64,000 bases of DNA from Struthidea cinerea (Eukaryota; Chordata; Aves; Passeriformes; Corcoracidae), in NCBI GenBank assembly GCA_013397865.1, contig VZTI01004617.1:738821-802820 (forward strand), given 5' to 3'. The translations under genes were made by a program, and so were the position numbers. The notes under the pieces were generated by a model that was not told the DNA's origin, did not search any database, and saw nothing but the letters and a program-made list of their open reading frames with translations. Below are positions 27,546 to 36,700 of the stretch, piece by piece. Numbering within the stretch: the stretch's first letter is position 1; every line of letters starts with the position of its first letter.

Positions 27546-28495
27546 GTGCATTAATAACTTCTCTGGGCAACTTTTTTTTTTTCCCCCCTAAATTCCCTTC
27601 TTTTGTACATTTCTGCTTTCTGTTGAAAACACGCTGATCAGACTATAATTAAAAGTTAAATGCCAAAGCTGCTAACCTGTTCCATGGTACCTGGTTGCAG
27701 GAACACTCACAACATCAGCTTCGTGGGAATTTGCCCATCTTCCTCCATCTGGAAGGAGAAGGAGGCTTCACACCGAGCTCGGACTGCAAGAAAACCAACC
27801 AGAGTCAGACAAAGCAGGGACAAACGAGGTGTCACTGCTACGAAGGCAAAGGCCTTGGTGTGTTACAGGAACCAAACCCTCTGCCTGAAAGAACAAGGGG
27901 AGTAATGTATATGAGATGGAACGTTGTCAACCTGAAAAATAGTGAGTTCTGGGAATGGAGTTTTGCAACCACTGAGATTAAGATTTTTCTCCCAAGTATT
28001 CACATGCCTGACTGAAGGCATGGCCAGTCCCTGTGACCTTGAGTTTGTTCCTCAGCCCATGTACAGTCTTTTTGCCTCTCAGCCTCAAACCAGCCTGATT
28101 TTGCCAGTCATGAGATAGAAACTGAACCTATTCATTGAGAAATTGTTGTGCTTTCCCTCCACTCCCCATTGCCATTGAAATTCACCAGAGCCCGAGTATT
28201 TACCCTGAAAGTGACCTCTGTGTGTGTGTATTCATCACACACAGGCACACACAGCTTTTTCCTTCCCAAAGGCCACGAGCTGCTTCCAGCACCGATCAGG
28301 GCCAGCAACACCTTCTCCCACAGACCTTCCCAGGATACTTTTTGGGATGCTTTTTAAAATGCTTCAACACGGGGCACCCGGCAGCTCAGCCCTGACAGGG
28401 GCTGCTGAGGGTGCTCGCTGTGTCCCAGCTATAGCTCTGAATTTTAACTCTTTTTGAAACACTTTTTAGGGCCAGGGAGGCTGAGGGGAAAGGGA

Positions 28496-28717
28496 TGCCT
28501 CAGGAAGAAGGGTCTCCTCAGGGAGGACGGTCCCCTCGAAAAGGAGATTTTCCTCGGGGCGCAGGGTTCCCTCAAAAAGGAGAGGGGTTCGCTCAAAAAT
28601 CGGGGTTTCCTCAGGGAGAAGGGTTCCCTCAAAAAGGAGGGTTTCCTGAGGGAAAAGCGTTCCTTTAGGGAGACGGATCTACTCAAAGCTGAGGAACCCC
28701 TCAGGGAGGCGGGGTGG
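28496..28717. repeat. 18-bp minisatellite array
   Basis: About twelve imperfect units resemble CCTCAGGGAGAAGGGTTC, with variants in which CTCAAAAAGGAG replaces the centre. Because 18 is divisible by three, translation in any frame gives a six-residue periodicity: LREKGS/LKKEGF-like on the + strand and FSLRKP/SFLREP-like on the - strand. The frame has no ATG on the + strand, runs into an assembly gap and shows no splice structure. I read it as a repeat, not a gene. It borders the MEAK7 CpG-rich promoter. Confidence 0.8.
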
Positions 28718-28768
28718 CCGCGCTCTCGCTGCTCTCCGGAGCTCTCAGGCTGCCTCCCCACCGCCTTC

Positions 28769-28992
28769 NNNNNNNNNNNNNNNNNNNNNNNNNNNNNNNN
28801 NNNNNNNNNNNNNNNNNNNNNNNNNNNNNNNNNNNNNNNNNNNNNNNNNNNNNNNNNNNNNNNNNNNNNNNNNNNNNNNNNNNNNNNNNNNNNNNNNNNN
28901 NNNNNNNNNNNNNNNNNNNNNNNNNNNNNNNNNNNNNNNNNNNNNNNNNNNNNNNNNNNNNNNNNNNNNNNNNNNNNNNNNNNNNNNNNNNN
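28769..28992. other. Assembly gap (224 N)
   Basis: An unbroken run of N sits between CCTCCCCACCGCCTTC and a GGGCCC-rich repeat. The flanks suggest sequencing dropout in very GC-rich promoter DNA. Confidence 0.98.
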
Positions 28993-29092
28993 GGGCCGGG
29001 CCCGGGCCCGGGCCGGTGTCACAGCGCGGGGCCCATCGGGGGCGGAGAGGGGCCGGGCCCGGGCCGGTGTCACAGCGCGGGGCCCATCGGGG
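28993..29092. repeat. 51-bp GC-rich tandem repeat, two units
   Basis: The block GGTGTCACAGCGCGGGGCCC begins at 29015 and again at 29066, each time preceded by a GGGCCGGGCCC-type run. More units may lie inside the adjacent gap. Confidence 0.85.
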
Positions 29093-29109
29093 CCGGGCCC
29101 GCCCTGCCA
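29000..29109 (+). other. MEAK7: Putative non-coding first exon of MEAK7 (3' part)
   Basis: A good 5' splice site, CCA|GTAAGCG, lies with its GT at 29110-29111 inside the CpG-rich region. The first coding exon of MEAK7 starts after a clear acceptor at 30566 with nine untranslated bases before the ATG, so at least one upstream non-coding exon is required. This donor is the best candidate I see. The transcription start is unknown. Confidence 0.4.
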
Positions 29110-29205
29110 GTAAGCGAGGGGCGGGCGGGGGGCTCGTTTCAGCCTCAGCCTCCGCCTCGTCACCGGCGTGGGGCGGGGAGCTGCTGCTACCGGCTGCGGA
29201 GGGAT

Positions 29206-29250
29206 GGGCTGGGTTGGGCTGAGCTGGGCTGAGCTGAGCTGGGCTGGGCT
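29206..29250 (+). repeat. GGGCT/GAGCT pentamer repeat
   Basis: Nine head-to-tail pentamers are present: five GGGCT, one GGGTT and three GAGCT, with no interruption. The G-rich strand is the MEAK7 sense strand just downstream of the presumed start site. Confidence 0.85.
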
Positions 29251-29259
29251 GGGCACGCC

Positions 29260-30566
29260 GGGAATAAACCTTTCAAGGACCCCCTGTTTCCAGCGGTTCG
29301 CTGTTGAAATTAACAATATCTCCGCGGTCTGTCTTCTAGGTTACAGTGGCTTCCATTCACCCCTCGGTGTTTACCCCACGACCGGCATCTTCCTCAGGCA
29401 GACAGGGCTTTAGGCCTGAAGGTGAAGCAGCCACAACCCGGCCTCTTATCTACGGTAAACAAAGTTAACGACAGAAACACTGCATTAGGCTCGACAGTGT
29501 GTCCTTCGGAGGCGGCTGAAGGGCTGCGTGATGGGCTCGTCTGCAGAAGAGAGGTGTCAGGAAGGACATGGAATTTGCAGAAAAAAGCCCTACAAAATGA
29601 TCTTTTTATTCCTCATCTCATCTTTTTACTGTTGTCACCCCAGACTTGCGTTTCCCCCAGACATACGGGAATGCTCTTGGCAGTCGTGGCTGCCATTGTG
29701 GTCGTGGTGGAATTTGGGATTTCAGGCCCTGTTAGGTCTGTGCTGTGCTGCTCCAGGGAGAAAACCAGAGCATGGGGCCCAGACAGCACTAAAAATCAAG
29801 TCTGTGTAATGCAGGTGACTCCTGGGACATTGAGAGAAATAGTTGTACCACTAAATGTGTGAAACAAACAGAGAAACCCCAAACCAACCACTCCATCGCC
29901 AGCCTTAATTCTGTGGGTACCAACTCCCGATGATTGATTTATTGGTTTCATATGAATCTGTGTGTTTTTAATGGGTCTTGAGTTGTGTCCCTAAATGTTT
30001 TTGTTACTTTGTTTCAAATGATTTTTGTATTATGTCCTTAGAAAAAAACACTCTCATGTCATTTTCAGAGACTTTGCAGTGATGTGTTTTAGTGCCACAT
30101 CATATTGGCAAACTTAGCTGTAGTCCATTAATGCACCAGAGAGATGCAGCATAATCTGTCATAACTAATCCATTATCAGGCTTTTCCCTTCATGTTAGGG
30201 ATGTATTCCAGCTGTCAAACTCATGGTCACTTTGTGTAAACTAATTTAACCATTGGATCGTATTGGTTTTTCCATTTGATAGAGACTTGACAGGTTGGCA
30301 TTGGTGGCCAGGGTGGTTTTAGCAAAGAGCTGTCAGACTGTTAGCTTTTAAAGCACAGTTACTGTTCACAGATGTTCTCCAAGTTCATTAAATCTGGGTG
30401 AATACAAAGACTAAACAGTAGTTTTAATAATTTCCTGTAAGGCTACTAATTTGCTTTTCTTGTAAAGCTTGCAGTGGTATGTTAGTCTGTTTGATGTGTC
30501 TTTCATGGCCCTTGTGATGTCTTTCTGTGTTTAATGTTTCTTTTGATTCTTTTTAATTTGCTTCAG
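29260..30566 (+). other. MEAK7: Presumed first intron of MEAK7
   Basis: The stretch between the presumed non-coding exon and the first coding exon has no recognisable coding sequence. A 146-codon open frame near 29422-29862 has no known relative and no supporting splice pattern. The acceptor TTTGCTTCAG ends at 30566. Confidence 0.5.
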
Positions 30567-30575
30567 GTTGAAAAG

Positions 30576-30743
30576 ATGGGGAATGCAGAAAGCAATGCCT
30601 ATCAGAATCACCTTTCCAGATTTCTTCCTGAGGAGCAGTCTGACATTGATGGACTATTCAATACCTTATCAGGATCGAGTGGCTCAGCTGGAGCAAAAAA
30701 TGCCAAAGCTGCAAAGAAAACTGTGACTCTGGCAGCACTACAG
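30576..30743 (+). CDS. MEAK7: MEAK7 coding exon 1
   Basis: It encodes residues 1-56, including the myristoylation start MGNAES and the conserved FLPEEQSDIDGLF. The acceptor AG ends at 30566, leaving nine 5'-UTR bases. The exon ends in phase 0 at CTACAG and is followed by GCAAGA, a GC-type donor. A Ser/Gly/Ala/Lys-rich linker precedes the end. Confidence 0.93.
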
Positions 30744-33700
30744 GCAAGACAATCTGTTATTCATGATATATCTGGGATGTAGTGCGTTGAACAGAAATCC
30801 AGAAAGAAATTATAAAGGTGTGGCAATAGTTATTTTTTAAGGATTGCTCATCTCAATTTAATTTTTCATGTTTTGGGGCAGGATGGATATTTTTCTTGCA
30901 GTTTAACATGAGTAGTGACTTTCAGGTTTGCATTTATCTCTTAAATTGCACTTTTGGGTCCATTTGCAGCTTTGCTGGTTCTGAAGTAAGTTGGGATGTG
31001 TGGAAATATTTTTACAGAGATCTGAAAAATGGGAAGAATATTTTTCCCCTGGAGTCCGTAGTGTGGGATCATTTACAGATCATCTTGAGAAGCTGTCACA
31101 AAGTCAGTTTTTACGTGGTTATGCCTGTCTCCCTCGATGCATCACTGTTTCTAATCTCTTCACTTGCACTAAAAGCAGAGAATTCAATTTGACTTGATTA
31201 AGCTGTGACTCCCTGTTTTAGCTAATTAACATGCATTATGCTTCTGATTAACTTTGCATTCATTTTCTAATCAAGAGAAAAATGATTCATTGGAATCCTT
31301 AATAACTTTAGCTAGTCAGGAACTAAGTGGCCCAATGAATGTAGTGGTAAAGTGCAGTTTTATATATATTACACAGATAATGGAGTCAAATTAAAACTCA
31401 TTGAAAGCAGCAGGTTATTTTAAGGTGTTCAGCAATGCCTGTGCATACAGACCAGCTTCAGCCTTCCTGCAGCCTGGCTGTTCATGAGCTGTCACCAATT
31501 TTTGGAACACCAAGTTTGGGAATGATGTTCCTGCTGCCTGGTTTTTTGGCATTAATTCATCCAATGTCCTTGGTGCCTGTTATTTCTTTGGGACCTGGAA
31601 GAAGTTCTCTTTCTAGCTTTGCCCTAGATCAGTGTGTTCTTTGATGAACATTTGCCTTTTCCTTTCCTGCCTTTTTGTTTACCAGCTTAAATTAAAATAT
31701 TTTGGAAGACTTCCTGTAGGTGCAGGGAGAGTGGCAATGCTCTTTCTGCCTTGTAGGTGACAATGCTCATGCCTGGGCTGGACTGAGATGTGACAGATTT
31801 GATCTAGCAGCAGTCTGGTAGCACTGGTGAGGCCCCAAACATCACCTCCTGTGCTCTGCTTAGGTTACACATCTGGGCCAGGGCAGGCTGCACTGCGTAG
31901 CTTGGGAAGCAGGTGGAGCTGGAACCTCCAGATAATTTCTTGAAGCCATTTAAAACAAGGGTTCTAAACTACCAGGGGTGTGAGTTAGATGATTATTAAA
32001 GATTCCTTTTTTACACACCTCCTTTTTTTTGCACCCCGGGTCCACTCTTTGGAATAGCTAGAAGCAAAATGGAACAGCACAGTGAAGTGGTGGGATTAGG
32101 CAGGGAGTAGGTAGGGAATTCAGCAGTGTGAAGTAAAAAACCCTTGAGTACAATGTTTTAGTAGTGTTCCCTGCTGCCTCTCCCACTTTAGGCTCATGTA
32201 GGATTTTTAGAAAGCCTCTCAAAGACAGCTGTACCCCCTGTGACCATCCCTCCCTCCTTTCACTCTGATGTGAAAGGCTGTGGCTGCTGTTTCTGCTCCT
32301 GCTGGAATCAATGGGAGTTGTACCACTGACGTCAGTGAAAGCAGCACAGAGCTCAGGATATTGGATCTCTCATGCCCAGCAACAGCCATTAACAGCAAAT
32401 AGGAGCGGCCCAGGTGGCTTCCACAGGAGTGGTATTGAGCCAGGGAATCAGTAATAGCAGCTCCCCTGAGCGGAGCAGGGCTTTTAGGCAGGTGGGGCTC
32501 CACTGATTTCAGCACGGTCCCCACTGAGCTACACCCCGTGTGGAAGAGTCAGGTCAGGTCTTCCCACGTTGTGCACAGTGCTGTGCACAGTGAGGACACC
32601 GGGTAATCATGTCCTCCCGCATGCATGTATTTGCAATGATTTATTTTTAAACAGTGTAATTATCTTGGAACACTCCAAAAGTTGAATCCAAAGTCAGATC
32701 TTTCCCACAGAGCTGTGATGAATGATGATATATTCCAGCTAGATTTCAATTCAATGGGCCAAGCATGCAATTCAGATGAGTAAGTGCTGATTTTGACTCT
32801 CCTAACATCAGGGATGCTTTTTAAAAATCAGGTGATCTGTGCTTCAATTAGTTGCTGTGCAGAGGGAAATTTCCCAGGATTGTTTCTACACGTGCATGTA
32901 GGCTTAAACACTGCCTTGAGGCCAGAATTGAGATATGGAAAGCACTCTACTTTCTTTTTAAGTGGGCTCCCCCGTCAAAAGCAGAGTTAAAACGCAATTT
33001 TGAATGTTTTACTGGCTGAGTTGTAAACCTTTGCACCAGAGTTATCACCTAGAAACCCTTTGCTTATATCCTATTAAGACTTTACAGCGTTGATTTTTCT
33101 GAAGTCCATGGCGTTTCTAGAAAAACAGTATCAACCTGAATCACTAAAAAAACCACTATAAAAATAGAGATTTTTAGTTTTTCTCTTGGCAAAGCAGTTT
33201 TTTGACAAAAGTTTATTGCTGGTACTACATACTGTATGTCAGCACAGATTACCTGGAATACATCAGTTATTCTTCATTTGTAAAATGTGCTCTTTGCTGT
33301 TTCTCTCACTGCAGGCACACACCCGGGAGCCCCTGCCAGAGCCAATGACTGTTCGGTTGTACAATGGAATGAAAAGCATTGACCTGCCTGGCAAATCATC
33401 CGGGCCGAGTGAACAGATTGCTAAGGAGCAGTTTGTAATTTTTATGTCCAACCTCTTAAAAGGGAATGCAGATGAGAAGATTAGCATAATAATGAGAATG
33501 ATCGCCAAGACAGGAGGGCCTCTGAAGGGCAAACAAATCCAAGAGGTAAACGAGCAGTTAAATGTGTGTGGGGGGGACAGTAAGAGAGCAGGGCTATAGT
33601 TAAGCGCCAGCAAGGGCTGTGGTGTGGCTGGTGCTTCTGAGAACTGAGCAAAATGCTTTCTAGAACTTTAGTTACAGGATCAGCTATGTAGCTTGCAAGG

Positions 33701-36700
33701 TGAGAGAGTGAGATATCACAGAACAGTAATTCATCAGCAGCTCCTACACTGCAAAACGTGACCCTCCCCTCCCTCTTTCATTCCCTATTTTATGGAGGTG
33801 CTTTGTGAAGTAACATGTAGGAAATGTCTTGAAAAAGGATCCTTTTCAAGACCTGTGACACTGAAATAGCATTTCTGTAGTTCCTGACTTGTCATGGCAA
33901 GAGATGTTTCTGCCTTTGGGATTACAGCGTCAGTAGTGTTTGACTTTATCTTCAGACAGTCATTTGAAGCTCTTGGAAATTTCATTTAAGAAATACAAAA
34001 ATGGTGATGTTTTAATCTTTTAAGTTCACAGAGGATCTGATCACATCTGTAGTCCATGTACTGAGCTACAGGAAGGAGCTGAAAGGTTGGAGTTTGGAGA
34101 ATACAAGAGATTCTTCAAGTGGAGTCAAAGCTTTGGCTTCTGAGCTGCTCTCAGAATTGAAGCTTCCAGGTAAGCAGCCCTGATTCAGCATATCCCAGAG
34201 CTTGTGTAATCAATGATCTCATGAGAATTTCTCTCTTTAGGTCACGTCTTTGAATTTAAAGGGTGAGACCAAAATTTCAAACCTAGTGCTTAGTAAACGA
34301 CATGGGAATTTTATTTATTTTACCTTACCATCTTTCTCCCCTAAATTCAGGTGAGATTTGGTTTGAAGTCCCAGTTTGTCGTGGAACCTCTCTATTTTAC
34401 AAATACCTGACTTGCAAATGACAGGCATGGGCATCTAAATATTGTTTATTTTAATAAAACTTACCATATATTTATGGCTATGTCTTTTTATAAAGCATAA
34501 GTCTGTCTTTGCACTGCTGTAATAACAGATTTTGGTGTCTTGCAAAGAACATTTCATGAGTTGTAGCTTGGAGTCTGTGTTTCTAAATCCTGACAGCCCA
34601 GCCAAAGAATGCCACAGGTGAATGGTTCTCAGTTCTATGGTTGCATTTGCTTAATGTAGTTGACACTACTGGCTCCTTTCATATGTGGTTTTCTGTTTAT
34701 TACAGCAATGGAATATTGTGCTTACACTTAAAAATCACCTGATTATTTTTGAGACGGGGAGATTTATTCCTGCCCTTGTGTGTCTTGTTCTTCTTTAGAT
34801 GGGACAAAACCCGTGGGTTCTCAGCTGCTGGAGACAAATTTTGATCAAAGTGTCATTGAGGACTGGGTGTACCGAGTTCCCCAGATCTCAGTTTTCCTCA
34901 GTGTTGTCATCAGGCAAGGCCTCCACGTCCTGCATTCCCTCCCAGACCAAACCAACGACATCCTCAACCTGGTTCCCCACTGCAAAGGCATCAAAGGAAG
35001 AGGAGTTGCCAGTCTCTTTGACATCCCGGCCATCATCTACATCAACTCCCACCTGCCTGCAGAGCTGCAGCACAAGTGGCAGCTTTTATTTTCCTCCAGG
35101 CTCCATGGGGAAAGCTTCTCACAGTTGTGTGCCCATATAGTGAACAAAGGCCCTTGCATAGTGATCCTAAGGGACGTGGATGGTTTCCTCTTTGGTGGGT
35201 TTGCATCTCACTCCTGGGAGGTGAAGCCACAGTTTCAAGGTAAAACTCACTTTTCTTTTTTTAGTATCTCTGGTAAACATTCCCTGTTTTTCGTACAGGC
35301 ACAAGAATCCTGTCCCCTTCATGCATACTGTCTTTTTAATGACACACAGTGTTTTTTACACTTCCAAGTGAATTTTTCTGTGGCAAAAATAACACTAATT
35401 TTCAAAGAATATAAAACACACGCAAAGTTATTCTTAGCATGGCAGTCAGGCGTGTTGCAGATTAATATTTATAGTTTGTTATTTGATAAGGCTTTTAAAA
35501 TTGCAGGACTTATTGATCACAGAACAAGTTTTCAGGGAAATCTATCAAGCCCTGTAGCTGCTTAGGTGGAAAAATAAATGAAAATGAAGGAAGTAGAGCA
35601 CAGATGATGAATTAGTGTCTAAATAATTTGTCCACAGGATGGCAGTCCTCCATCAGGAACACCTGAGCCTCCTCTTGCCATTTGTGCAGTGTCTTTGTTC
35701 CCCTTCTAAAATCCGGCAGCCAGAGGATTCTTTGGACAAGCTAAACTTCTTGTTCCCTTAAAACTTTGGTGGGAGGAGAGAGGGTTTTTTAAGGGCTCTT
35801 TGGAAAGAACGTTTGTGATGGATTTGTGAAATAAAAAACATGGGCTTTGGGTATTTGGTGTTGCTGAGAATCCTCACTTTGGCTACATTAGAAACTCAAC
35901 TCATGTCCTAAATGAGTGTTTGAAAATGACCACTTCAGACAGTTAGTGTAGTGTTATTTTACACTGATTACACATCCCTTTCCTTGTGTTCTTTCCTGAT
36001 AGAGAAACATATAAAGCATACAGGGCAAGCGCAGCACAGGTGCCTCTGAATGCCAAACTGGGCATGGTGAAAATTGCTCTAAATCATCAACTCTAAACTG
36101 ATTTATGTATCAGGGAAGTCAGAACTAGGGGTGTCTGCACTCACACCAGTTTGTGCAGATCTATCAGCTGGCCAGTTTTGGGTGATATAATGCAGTCTGG
36201 GGTAGGTGACATAGTGACATAATGTCCTGGTGGTGCCTCTGACTCTGCCCTTGACCACAGCCTGTAATTGCATTGATTTGTGACAGCACAGAGTTAACTA
36301 AGAATAAAAAATGATCTAAATCTTGATGGGGTTTCTGCTGGCTTTCTGAGATGGTAGCTGCTGTCTATGAATTATTCAGCTTCAATTATTTTTTCTATTC
36401 TGTTTGTTGGCAAGTTATTGCTTGACCACTTGTGTGACCTGAGGTGCTTCTCTGTTTGCAGGTGACAACAGATGCTTTCTGTTTTCAGTTTTCCCCACTC
36501 TGGCTGTATACACATACACAGGGTACAATGACCACTACATGTATTTAAACCATGGCCAACAGACTATGCCAAATGGACTTGTAAGTATTCAGAAATGATG
36601 ATTTGGAAATTGGATTTGTGGCTGGTGTTTGGAAGGGTTTTGTGGTTTTTTGGGGTTTTTTTTTGGAGAGCAGATTTGTTTCACTTTTTATTCTGTGAGG

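Larger units (their letters stand above)
1..28440. other. Long non-coding stretch, no gene recognised
   Basis: I read both strands and found no stretch with splice sites and a recognisable protein. The open frames present are at most about 158 codons, match no family I know, and look like chance frames in AT-rich DNA. From human synteny, COTL1 is expected upstream of MEAK7 on the same strand, but I recognise none of its exons here. The stretch may be intergenic DNA or the distal part of a neighbouring gene. It contains decayed CR1 pieces, short A-rich and CAAA-type simple repeats (for example near 14935-14980 and 22575-22605), an AT-rich palindromic run near 21367-21388, and the 167-bp duplication listed separately. 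Confidence 0.7.
28690..29260 (+). promoter_or_regulatory. MEAK7: CpG-rich promoter region of MEAK7 (with gap)
   Basis: G+C content and CpG frequency rise abruptly here against an AT-rich background, and fall again before 29300. The region lies 1.3-1.9 kb upstream of the MEAK7 start codon and on the correct side, so it is the natural promoter and transcription start region. No TATA box is obvious. The 224-base gap hides an unknown part of it. Confidence 0.75.

Noticed and set aside
28444..29316. 290- and 219-codon frames around the MEAK7 promoter
   Set aside because: They run through 224 unknown bases and an 18-bp repeat whose period keeps every frame open. There is no ATG on the + strand and no splice pattern.
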